In this document: positions 1-8,430 of the stretch, piece by piece
How positions within the stretch are numbered: position 1 is the stretch's first letter
Layout of the letters: every line of letters begins with the position of its first letter
Source of the DNA: an uncultured Gammaproteobacteria bacterium
GTDB taxonomy: Bacteria > Pseudomonadota > Gammaproteobacteria > Pseudomonadales > Pseudohongiellaceae
Direction: 5' to 3'
Length of the DNA: 64,000 nt
NCBI GenBank assembly: GCA_913060495.1
Contig: CAJXRP010000003.1
Span: 124,001 to 188,000 of the forward strand
Translations under genes and position numbers: made by a program
The notes under the pieces: generated by a model
The model's database searches: none
Seen by the model: only the letters and a program-made list of their open reading frames with translations
What the model was told of the DNA's origin: nothing

Positions 1-56
1 GAAGGATAAAAATCCTTCCGCCTCCTAATTTCTATCTTACTAGTCCGAATTACAGA

Positions 57-2111
57 CTAGTGTGCAGCACCACCGGTAGGTTGTGCGCCGGGTAATGCCA
101 TCGCGGTAAGCTTTGAGCCGGTCTGCAGGATGATGTACTGATGTCCATCGTGCATCCAAGAGCTCATGCCATAACGGCTTCCTGCTGGCACTTCGATACG
201 ACCAATTTCTGCGCCGGTCTGCTTATCGATGCCGAACAGCAGTGGTGTACCGTCGTGGGCCAGGTCTGAGTAGATCAGCATGTTCTTCGTGGTCACCATT
301 GAAACCGGATTTCCAGTTCCCGTATTGCCAACGTCAATCCCATCCAAAGCAGGATTGTTACGGATGCGGTCAGGCGTCTCACCTGTAGGAATCTGGAAAG
401 CAATCTCACCTGTGTTCATGTCGTAGGCAGTGATATTGCTATACGGTGGTTTCCAATAAGGTAGGCCGGAAGAAAGACGTGGAGGTCTGCCGCCGGGACC
501 ATTTGCATACATCGCAAAAGTTGTTCCTGTTGGGTTAGGAATGCGAGCATCTGCTTCTTCACCAGGAATAACACGCTGCCAGCTACACTGTCTCATTGAA
601 GGCACGTATAGGAAGCCTGTAGTTGGATCGGCGACCGGTGGTGCGTAGATATTTGCGCCGCCGCCATCACCCGGACACATTGCCGAGCTGATCTTGCCTG
701 CTTCATTCGCGGCATGGATTGGCGGATTAAACAGAGGACCCATTTGGTAATTTGCCATCACTTCAAGCGCTTCTCTGCGCAGTTCTGGAGTGAAGTCGAT
801 TAGGTCGTCTTCGCTTATACCCTGCATTTCGAATGGAGGTGGCTTCGTTGGGATAGGCTGTGTAGTCGACAACTTCTCACCAGGCACTTTAGACGCTGGA
901 ACAGCACGATCTTCCATGGGCCAGATTGGCTCGCCGGTCATTCTATCGAATGTGTAGACATAGCCTTGCTTAGTTACCTGAGCAACTGCAGGTACAACGC
1001 CTCTACCAGGGATATTCAAGTCTAGTTGAATCGGCGCGGCAGGGTTGTCGTAATTCCACACATCGTGTTTTACGGTCTGGAAATGCCAGCGTCGCTCACC
1101 AGTTTCGGTATCCAGTGCGATTACACTGGTGCCGAATAGATTGTCACCAGGGCGGAAGCCGCCGTAGTAGTCGATCGTCGGCGGGTTAGTTGGAATGTAG
1201 ACGATATTGTTCTCAGGATCGGCTGTTAGTGGTGCCCAAGACGATACGTCTCCAGTCCACTGCCATGCATCGTTTTCCCAAGTCTCGTGACCGTACTCGC
1301 CCGGCTTTGGAATTACGTTGAACTTCCATTTCAGTGCACCGGTAGTCTTATCGTAAGCGAGGATATCGCCAGGGACGTTCTCTATTCTCGCCTGCAGATA
1401 ACCTTGCTCGGCAGAGTTACCAACGATGATAGTGTCATTCACTACTATTGGTGGTGATGAAGTCGTGATGTAACCAGTCTCTAGTGGAATGCCTTCGTAC
1501 GGATCGTAGGGATGTCCTAGATCAGCAAGCATGTCTACGACACCAGTCTCAGGAAAGCCATCTACAGGCACTTGTCCGCCGAAGCCTTCAAGTGGAGCGC
1601 CGGTTTCGGCATCAAGGGCTACTAGGAAGAAGCCAGGTGTGGAAATATAAACTACGCCCTTGCCGTCTATTCTGGAGTAGCCAATACCTTTGCCGTAGGA
1701 GGCGCGCATGGAGTATTCCCAGCGACCTGTGTTTGGCAAACGATAGGCCCAAAGTGTTTCGCCTGTCTTAGGGTCGATCGCAACGACGTTACGACGGGGA
1801 CCAGAAACGGTGAATAACTTACCGTCTACATAAGTAGGTGTGGAGCGGCCAGCACGGCCATTAAAACTGCTGCCATCCCATTCCCAGGCAACTTCGAGTT
1901 CGTCGAAGTTCTCGGCGGTAATCTCATCGGCTGGGGTGTAACGGGTGTGGGCGTAGTCGCCACCGAGGGTAAACCACTCGGCAGTGTCATCGTTGACTAG
2001 ATTCTGACTCATGCCAATCTGCGGCAAAATGCACAGAACGGCTGCCAAAATGCTTAAACGTGCAAGCATCGATGGCTTTGAGCCTGAATTTATTGAAGAA
2101 GGTGATTCCAT
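57..2111 (-). CDS. PQQ-dependent dehydrogenase (quinoprotein alcohol/glucose dehydrogenase-like beta-propeller), secreted
   Basis: 684 aa ORF with N-terminal signal peptide; repeated propeller motifs (VVAIDPKTGETLW, ALDTETGERRWHFQTVKHDVWNYDNPA, ITAYDMNTGEIAFQIPTGETPDRIRNNP). Confidence 0.92.
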   Translation of the reverse strand: MESPSSINSGSKPSMLARLSILAAVLCILPQIGMSQNLVNDDTAEWFTLGGDYAHTRYTPADEITAENFDELEVAWEWDGSSFNGRAGRSTPTYVDGKLFTVSGPRRNVVAIDPKTGETLWAYRLPNTGRWEYSMRASYGKGIGYSRIDGKGVVYISTPGFFLVALDAETGAPLEGFGGQVPVDGFPETGVVDMLADLGHPYDPYEGIPLETGYITTSSPPIVVNDTIIVGNSAEQGYLQARIENVPGDILAYDKTTGALKWKFNVIPKPGEYGHETWENDAWQWTGDVSSWAPLTADPENNIVYIPTNPPTIDYYGGFRPGDNLFGTSVIALDTETGERRWHFQTVKHDVWNYDNPAAPIQLDLNIPGRGVVPAVAQVTKQGYVYTFDRMTGEPIWPMEDRAVPASKVPGEKLSTTQPIPTKPPPFEMQGISEDDLIDFTPELRREALEVMANYQMGPLFNPPIHAANEAGKISSAMCPGDGGGANIYAPPVADPTTGFLYVPSMRQCSWQRVIPGEEADARIPNPTGTTFAMYANGPGGRPPRLSSGLPYWKPPYSNITAYDMNTGEIAFQIPTGETPDRIRNNPALDGIDVGNTGTGNPVSMVTTKNMLIYSDLAHDGTPLLFGIDKQTGAEIGRIEVPAGSRYGMSSWMHDGHQYIILQTGSKLTAMALPGAQPTGGAAH

Positions 2112-2200
2112 TGTTATAGCCTCATTAGATACAAAATCCAGTGGAGGATAGCATAGGCTATATAGCTAGTGATAAGAGGGATGGTAAGAAATTGCTCAAT

Positions 2201-2246
2201 AAAAAAGGCCGAAAGAATTTAGCATTCTTTCGGCCTTTGTTTTTTC
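2201..2246. terminator. Bidirectional Rho-independent terminator
   Basis: AAAGGCCGAAAGAAT-TTAGC-ATTCTTTCGGCCTTT hairpin flanked by A-tract (left) and T-tract (right); directly downstream of the 2286..4343 minus-strand CDS. Confidence 0.85.
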
Positions 2247-2285
2247 GAGCTTGCTGTCTTTAGAGCAGCTAGATCGAGTTACTCT

Positions 2286-4343
2286 CTAGTGCGCAGCGCC
2301 ACCGGAAGGTTGTGCGCCAGGCATTGCCATTGCAGTAAGCTTTGAGCCTGTCTGTAGGATGATGTACTGATGTCCATCATGCATCCAAGAGCTCATGCCA
2401 TAACGGCTCTGTGCTGGTACTTCGATCTTACCAACTTCTTCGCCGGTCTGCTTATCGATACCGTAGAGCAAGGCAGTAGTGCCATCGGCGGCCATGTCTG
2501 AGTAGATCAGCATGTTCGCTGTAGTCACCATAGTGATTGCATTACCAGTTCCTGTTTCTCCGATATCAATTCCCTCTAGAGCAGGGTTATTGCGGATACG
2601 GTCAGGTGTCTCACCTGTAGGAATCTGGAAAGCAATCTCGCCTGTGTTCATATCGTAAGCAGTGATATTGCTGTACGGCGGCTTCCAGTAAGGAAGGCCT
2701 GAAGAAAGACGCGGTGGTCTTGGGCGAGCGCCATTAGCGTAGGCTGCGAAAGTAGAACCTGTTGGTTGGTCGATGCGAGCATCGGCTTCTTCGCCAGGGA
2801 TAATTCGCTGCCAGCTACAAGCTCTTCTTGATGTTACATAGAGGAAGCCCGTAGTTGGGTCAGCTACTGGTGGGTTATTGATGTTTGCACCACCACCGTC
2901 ACCTGGGCACATAGCAGAGGCTATCTTGCCGGCAGGATCCGAGTCGTGAATGGGTGGATTAAACAAAGGGCCCATGTCGTAGTTAGCCAGCACTTCAAGT
3001 GCTTCGCGACGCAGCTGAGGAGTGAAGTCGATTAGATCTTCTTCGCTCAAACCCTGCATTTCGAAAGCGGGTGGCTTAGTTGGGAAAGGCTGTGTAGCTG
3101 AAAGCTTCTCGCCGGGAACATTAGACGCTGGAACAGCGCGCTCTTCCATTGGCCAGATTGGCTCGCCAGTCATACGATCGAAAGAGTAAACAAAGCCCTG
3201 CTTTGTAACCTGATGTACAGAAGGCACTACACCTCTGCCCGCAATATTCAGGTCTAGCTGAATAGGCGCGGCCGGGTTGTCGTAGTTCCAAACATCATGA
3301 TGCACTGTCTGGAAGTGCCAGCGGCGTTCGCCAGTTTCTGTATCCAGTGCTATCAGGCTAGTACCAAACAGACCATCACCAGGGCGGAAGCCGCCGTAGT
3401 AATCGATCGTTGGTGGGTTAGTTGGAACGTAAACGATGTTGTTCTCAGGGTCAGCTGTTAGCGGTGCCCAAGACGATACGTCGCCAGTCCACTGCCAAGC
3501 ATCGTTTTCCCAAGTCTCATGGCCGTACTCGCCCGGACGTGGAATCACGTTGAATTTCCATTTGAACTCACCAGTAGTCTTGTCGTAGGCCAAGATATCG
3601 CCAGGGATATTCTCGACTCTCGCCTGCAGATAACCTTGCTCGGCAGAGTTACCAACGACGATAGTGTCATTGACCACAATCGGTGGTGATGAAGTAGTAA
3701 TGTAACCAACCTCTAGTGGAATACCTTCGTACGGATCGTAGGGATGTCCCAGATCAGCAAGCATGTCCACGACGCCAGTCTCAGGGAAGCCCTCTACTGG
3801 AACCTGTCCACCGAAGCCCTCGAGAGGTGCGCCAGTTTCGGCATCAAGTGCTACAAGGAAGAAACCAGGTGTAGAGATGTAAACCACCCCTTTACCGTCG
3901 ATACGTGAGTAAGTGATGCCTTTGCCGTAGGAGGCGCGCATGGAGTATTCCCAGCGACCGGTATTCGGCAGGCGGTAGGACCACAAAGTTTCGCCAGTCT
4001 TAGGGTCGATCGCAACTACGTTGCGGCGAGCTCCAGAAACGGTGAATAACTTGCCATCTACATAAGTGGGAGTTGAACGACCTGATTGGCCGCCGAAGCT
4101 GGCGCCATCCCATTCCCAAGCGACTTCGAGTTCGTCGAAGTTCTCAGCCGTAATTTCATCGGCAGGAGTGTAGCGGGTGTGGGCGTAGTCGCCGCCAAGA
4201 GTAAACCACTCGGCAGTGTCGTCTGTGACCAGATTCTGGCTCATGCCAATCTGCGGCAAGATGCCCAGAACGGCGGCCAGACAGCTCATTGTTGCAAGCT
4301 TTCTAGGCTGCGAGCCGAATAGTGTTGAAGGACTTAGTTTCAT
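2286..4343 (-). CDS. PQQ-dependent dehydrogenase, tandem paralogue of 57..2111
   Basis: 685 aa; near-collinear and highly similar to the 57..2111 product over the mature region. Confidence 0.92.
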   Translation of the reverse strand: MKLSPSTLFGSQPRKLATMSCLAAVLGILPQIGMSQNLVTDDTAEWFTLGGDYAHTRYTPADEITAENFDELEVAWEWDGASFGGQSGRSTPTYVDGKLFTVSGARRNVVAIDPKTGETLWSYRLPNTGRWEYSMRASYGKGITYSRIDGKGVVYISTPGFFLVALDAETGAPLEGFGGQVPVEGFPETGVVDMLADLGHPYDPYEGIPLEVGYITTSSPPIVVNDTIVVGNSAEQGYLQARVENIPGDILAYDKTTGEFKWKFNVIPRPGEYGHETWENDAWQWTGDVSSWAPLTADPENNIVYVPTNPPTIDYYGGFRPGDGLFGTSLIALDTETGERRWHFQTVHHDVWNYDNPAAPIQLDLNIAGRGVVPSVHQVTKQGFVYSFDRMTGEPIWPMEERAVPASNVPGEKLSATQPFPTKPPAFEMQGLSEEDLIDFTPQLRREALEVLANYDMGPLFNPPIHDSDPAGKIASAMCPGDGGGANINNPPVADPTTGFLYVTSRRACSWQRIIPGEEADARIDQPTGSTFAAYANGARPRPPRLSSGLPYWKPPYSNITAYDMNTGEIAFQIPTGETPDRIRNNPALEGIDIGETGTGNAITMVTTANMLIYSDMAADGTTALLYGIDKQTGEEVGKIEVPAQSRYGMSSWMHDGHQYIILQTGSKLTAMAMPGAQPSGGAAH

Positions 4344-4573
4344 TTTTATAGCCTCATTTTAGATGCAAAACCAAGTGGAGGATACCATAGCCAATATAAG
4401 GAGTGATCAGCAGGACTGTAATAAAGTGTGATAAAAAACGAGATAATAGGGCTAGCCAATTTCCCTAGGTTGAGGGGGTTCTATGCCGCCTATATTTTCG
4501 GAGATCAGCGTAATACGTGGGATCTAGCTTATTCCTTCCACTTGCCTGTCGCCCCTGCTAGTCTCTGGCCTCT

Positions 4574-5803
4574 ATGCTGAAAATTCCAAGGAGAATTAGC
4601 GTGCCGTCGAAGTACCCGAAATCACTACCTTTGCGTGGAACTACCTCTTTTAAACTGCCTTCTCTACTGGCTTCTCTAGTTGTTTCAGTGTCACTGACAA
4701 ATACGGTCTCAGCCCAACCCAGTCAGCCTGAATTACCCCGTCAGATGGCTTGGACGGCTTATAATCTAGGATCCACCGGCTATAATCAGGCAGTGGCCAT
4801 CGGTGCCATGCTGCGGGATAAATACAATGTCACTTTGCGCGTTATTCCGGGGCAGAACGATGTCTCTCGATTGTTACCGCTGAAGACTGGCCGGGTTGAT
4901 TTCACCGCCAATGGCGTGGCTACCTATTTCGCACAGGAAGGCATGTTTCAGTTCGCTAATCCGGAGTGGGGGCCGCAGCCTTTGCGTCTATTGATGACCT
5001 CTAATGGCTTGAGCAATCAGGCAGTAGCTGTAGCTGCTGATACGGGCATTACCAGCTTCGCCGAACTGCGTGGGCGTCGAGTGCCATTCGTGCGAGCGGC
5101 TCCGGCATTGAATGTGTCCATGGAGGCCTATTTGGCCTGCGGAGGGCTGACTTGGGATGACGTTGTTCGCGTCGACTTCCCTGGCTACGATGCGAAGTGG
5201 AATGGCGTGATCAATGGCGATGTGGATGTCGCCTTCGGTACCACCGTATCGGGCCCACCGTTCAGACTCGAAGCTTCTCCGCGTGGCATACATTGGTTGC
5301 CGGCGCCCCATGATGACGAGGGCTGCTGGGAGCGGATGCAGGCTGTAGGTCCGTATTTCACAAAACACACCGCGACTCGCGGTGCCTCTATTGATGATGA
5401 GAATACCCACGAAGCAGGGACTTACCCTTATCCGTTACTGACTACACTTGCTACTCAAGATAGCGACTTTGTGTATTCGCTCACTCGCGTAATCAATGAA
5501 AACTATGACGAGTTCAAAGACTCCGATCCTGGCGCTATCGGCTGGGCAGTAGAGTCGCAGGTTTTCGATTGGGTCGTGCCCTATCATGAGGGTGCCGTAA
5601 GTTATTGGCGTGAAGTTGGAGTGTGGACTGACGAATTTGAGGCGCACAATCAAGCGCTTATTCAGAGGCAGGAAGTGTTGATTGCGGCGTGGGCAGAAAT
5701 GGAAGCTCGAGGTGTGCGTGATAAAGATGCCTTCGTTGAATCCTGGCAACAACTGCGCGCGGAGCGTCTGGACGAAGCTGGCTTCGATCCGGTCTGGCGT
5801 TAG
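4574..5803 (+). CDS. TAXI family TRAP transporter solute-binding subunit
   Basis: Signal peptide; MAWTAYNLGSTGYNQAVAIGAMLRDKYNVTLRVIPGQNDVSRLLPLKTGRVDF is typical of TAXI proteins; adjacent to fused TRAP permease. Confidence 0.88.
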   Translation: MLKIPRRISVPSKYPKSLPLRGTTSFKLPSLLASLVVSVSLTNTVSAQPSQPELPRQMAWTAYNLGSTGYNQAVAIGAMLRDKYNVTLRVIPGQNDVSRLLPLKTGRVDFTANGVATYFAQEGMFQFANPEWGPQPLRLLMTSNGLSNQAVAVAADTGITSFAELRGRRVPFVRAAPALNVSMEAYLACGGLTWDDVVRVDFPGYDAKWNGVINGDVDVAFGTTVSGPPFRLEASPRGIHWLPAPHDDEGCWERMQAVGPYFTKHTATRGASIDDENTHEAGTYPYPLLTTLATQDSDFVYSLTRVINENYDEFKDSDPGAIGWAVESQVFDWVVPYHEGAVSYWREVGVWTDEFEAHNQALIQRQEVLIAAWAEMEARGVRDKDAFVESWQQLRAERLDEAGFDPVWR

Positions 5804-7773
5804 TGGCTACAACACCTAGAGAGCTACCAAAGGTACTGCGCTGGCTAACAGGCGCGGTCGCCGTCGCCAGTGCTTTTCTTGCAATGGACTCGCTGCGTCT
5901 GTTTTCCGAGAGTCCGCTCTTGGATTTTGTGATCACTGTTCAAAATCATTACTACTATGCCCTGATGGGCTTGTTGTTGCCGCTTTGCTTTCTAATCTAT
6001 CCGTCATTTCGTAGTCCCAAGAGTTACTGGCTCGATGGCTTTCTTGCTCTTGCAACATTCGGAGCCTGCGGATTCTTCTTCATTAACGCGGAAACTATGC
6101 TCGACTACGGCTGGGAGTTTTTAGCGCCGGCCTACGCGGTATGGGTGAGCTATTTGCTTTGGGCGTTGATCATGGAGGGGGTGCGCCGTGCCGGTGGCTG
6201 GGTATTGTTCTTTCTTGTTCTAATATTTTCCCTCTATCCTGTAGTTGCAGATAGATTGCCCGGGCCTATTTCAGGCATGTCATCTTCAATATCTGAAACC
6301 GCCTCCTATCACGTCATGAGTATAGAGAGCATTCTCGGTTTGCCGTTTCGCGCCTATGCACAACTCGTCATTGGCTTTTTAATATTTGGTATCGCACTAC
6401 AGCATACCGGTGGCGGTCGTTTCTTTATTAATCTCGCGTTTGCCTTGTTCGGTCACGTTCGTGGAGGCTCTGCCAAGGTGGCAATTGTATCCAGCGGATT
6501 GATGGGCTCCATGAGTGGTAGCGTAATTACTAATGTGCTGACCACGGGGCAGATGACAATCCCTGCCATGAAGAAGAACGGCATGGAGAAGGAGTATGCC
6601 GCCGGTGTAGAAGCCTGTGCTTCTACCGGAGGAGTGTTGTTGCCACCTATTATGGGCTCAACTGCATTTGTTATGGCGACTTTTCTCAATGTCGCCTACA
6701 CCACCGTTGCGCTAGCCGCCGCTATTCCTGCCTTCTTGTACTTTTTTGGATTGTTCATTCAGGTTGATGCCTATGCCGCACGAAAGGGGCTTGTCGGCAC
6801 GCCGCGGGAAGAGTTGCCTAGTGTGGGTGAGACGATGAAGCAGGGTTGGTTTTATCTGGCTGCATTCGCCGTACTAATTTTTCTTCTCGTCTATTTGCAG
6901 CGCGAAGCGGTAGCTCCGTTTTATGCCACGGGAATGCTGCTGGTGTTAAATCAGTTATTTCCGAGTCACCGCTGGAATATGAATGAGGCAGGTGCGTTTC
7001 TTTTTGCAACAGGCAAATTGTTAATGGAGCTGTTAACCATCATGGCCGGCGTCGGATTGATAGTTGGCGCTTTGTCTGTGTCTGGCTTGTCGGGAACTTT
7101 GGTGAACGACTTGCTGTATATCGCCGGCGATTCCACACTATTGCTTCTGCTAATGGGTGCCTTTACTAGCTTCTTTTTAGGCATAGGCATGACGGTGACA
7201 GCAGCCTATGTTTTTCTAGCCATCGTATTGGCGCCTGCTCTGATTCAAGGCGGATTGGATCCGATGAGTGTGCATTTGTTTATTCTCTATTGGGGGATGC
7301 TCTCATTCATTACGCCGCCTGTAGCTCTGGGTGCATTCGCCGCGGCGAGCATAGCGGGAGCATCGGCTCTTTCTACTGGGTTCAAGGCGATGCGGCTCGG
7401 TAGCGTTATTTATTTTATCCCGTTTTTCTTTGTGCTGGAGCCTGCGTTAATATTGTCCGGCAGTTTATGGGATACGGTCTTCGCTACCATCAAGGTAATC
7501 GTGGGAATAATTCTGATTGCCGGCACTTTGCAGCGCTATTTGCTTGGAGTGGGTTTTCTAGATCGTAATGGGCCCTTGGGTATAGTCGGCCGTACATTAT
7601 TAATAGTTGGTGGCGGTCTGATTGCGTTGCCAACTACGGAGGTCATTGGCATCAATGTGAGTGACATGACGCTTATCATTAGCGGAGGTGCTATGGCGAT
7701 CTCGGGAGTGCTGTTGAGTAGAGGTGGGAGTTCTGATTTAGACAAAGAGGCAGGAGTAGCTTCTTCGGCTTAG
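5803..7773 (+). CDS. TRAP transporter fused permease (DctQM-type)
   Basis: 656 aa polytopic protein; motifs GSMSGSVITNVLTTGQMTIPAMKKNG and EACASTGGVLLPPIMGSTAFVMA; GTG start overlaps upstream TAG stop by 1 nt (TAGTG). Confidence 0.92.
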   Translation: MATTPRELPKVLRWLTGAVAVASAFLAMDSLRLFSESPLLDFVITVQNHYYYALMGLLLPLCFLIYPSFRSPKSYWLDGFLALATFGACGFFFINAETMLDYGWEFLAPAYAVWVSYLLWALIMEGVRRAGGWVLFFLVLIFSLYPVVADRLPGPISGMSSSISETASYHVMSIESILGLPFRAYAQLVIGFLIFGIALQHTGGGRFFINLAFALFGHVRGGSAKVAIVSSGLMGSMSGSVITNVLTTGQMTIPAMKKNGMEKEYAAGVEACASTGGVLLPPIMGSTAFVMATFLNVAYTTVALAAAIPAFLYFFGLFIQVDAYAARKGLVGTPREELPSVGETMKQGWFYLAAFAVLIFLLVYLQREAVAPFYATGMLLVLNQLFPSHRWNMNEAGAFLFATGKLLMELLTIMAGVGLIVGALSVSGLSGTLVNDLLYIAGDSTLLLLLMGAFTSFFLGIGMTVTAAYVFLAIVLAPALIQGGLDPMSVHLFILYWGMLSFITPPVALGAFAAASIAGASALSTGFKAMRLGSVIYFIPFFFVLEPALILSGSLWDTVFATIKVIVGIILIAGTLQRYLLGVGFLDRNGPLGIVGRTLLIVGGGLIALPTTEVIGINVSDMTLIISGGAMAISGVLLSRGGSSDLDKEAGVASSA

Positions 7774-7856
7774 GCCTAAACAAAGATTCGGCAATAGAAA
7801 TTTTTAGTGCCAAGTAAATGCATCGCTTGGCAAGATAGTCGTAACGAGGAAAAATA

Positions 7857-8180
7857 ATGAAAACTACTGGGTTACAGTTTTTGTATGGCGTGTTGGCGAT
7901 TGTTGGTGTGTTTGTTACTTGGTATTTTAATCTTCAGCCGATGGAGATGAGTTACATAGAGGGCCTGTATGCGAACCCTGCTGCATCTTCCTTTACGAAT
8001 GATTTGATCGTCGTGGTTACTGCGTTTCTTGTTTGGTCATTTGTGGAGACGGGGCGACTCAAGATGTCTTACGGTTTGTGGGCAGCGATCTTCGTTTTTA
8101 CTTTCGTTATAGCTGCCGCGATGACTGTTCCTTTGTTCATGTTGTTACGAGAGCGTCGCCTGCTTGCAATGGCTGATTAG
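7857..8180 (+). CDS. DUF2834-like small membrane protein
   Basis: 107 aa, about 3 TM; GLYANPAASSFTNDLIVVVTAFLVWSFVETGRLKMSYG...VPLFMLLRERRL resembles DUF2834; good SD (GAGGAAA). Confidence 0.65.
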   Translation: MKTTGLQFLYGVLAIVGVFVTWYFNLQPMEMSYIEGLYANPAASSFTNDLIVVVTAFLVWSFVETGRLKMSYGLWAAIFVFTFVIAAAMTVPLFMLLRERRLLAMAD

Positions 8181-8184
8181 AACT

Positions 8185-8230
8185 ACTGGTACCTGGATGG
8201 GGAACATGTTCACTCCATCCAGGTACCAGT
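8185..8230. terminator. Probable bidirectional hairpin between converging coding sequences
   Basis: Perfect 16-bp inverted repeat ACTGGTACCTGGATGG / CCATCCAGGTACCAGT with 14-nt loop; no clear T-tract. Confidence 0.6.
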
Positions 8231-8233
8231 CAG

Positions 8234-8430
8234 TTAGTTGATTTTCACCAGACCAATCTTGTTGGAGCTGCTCTGATGAATCAATAGGTTTCCTTCTTCA
8301 GTCTTCCAGACGTTTCGCACAATGCCTACACCCGATGGAATTGCCCAACTCTGAAACGATTCGCTCTTAGGATTGAAAAGCACTAAGGCATCGGCGCGCG
8401 ATATAGCTGCGGCTAATACCTGATTGTATA
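8234..8430 (-). pseudogene. C-terminal remnant of a Vgb/SMP-30-like beta-propeller protein
   Basis: Minus-strand open frame without start: ISRADALVLFNPKSESFQSWAIPSGVGIVRNVWKTEEGNLLIHQSSSNKIGLVKIN*, resembling the last propeller blade of virginiamycin B lyase-like proteins; closed upstream by a stop and overlaps the end of the 8413 CDS. Confidence 0.55.

Noticed and set aside
1484-1771. 95-aa plus-strand ORF inside the PQQ-dehydrogenase gene
   Set aside because: Antisense to a well supported CDS, no family resemblance. The same applies to most other short ORFs antisense to large CDSs (for example 4988..5410, 11258..11596, 16440..16874, 33427..33789).
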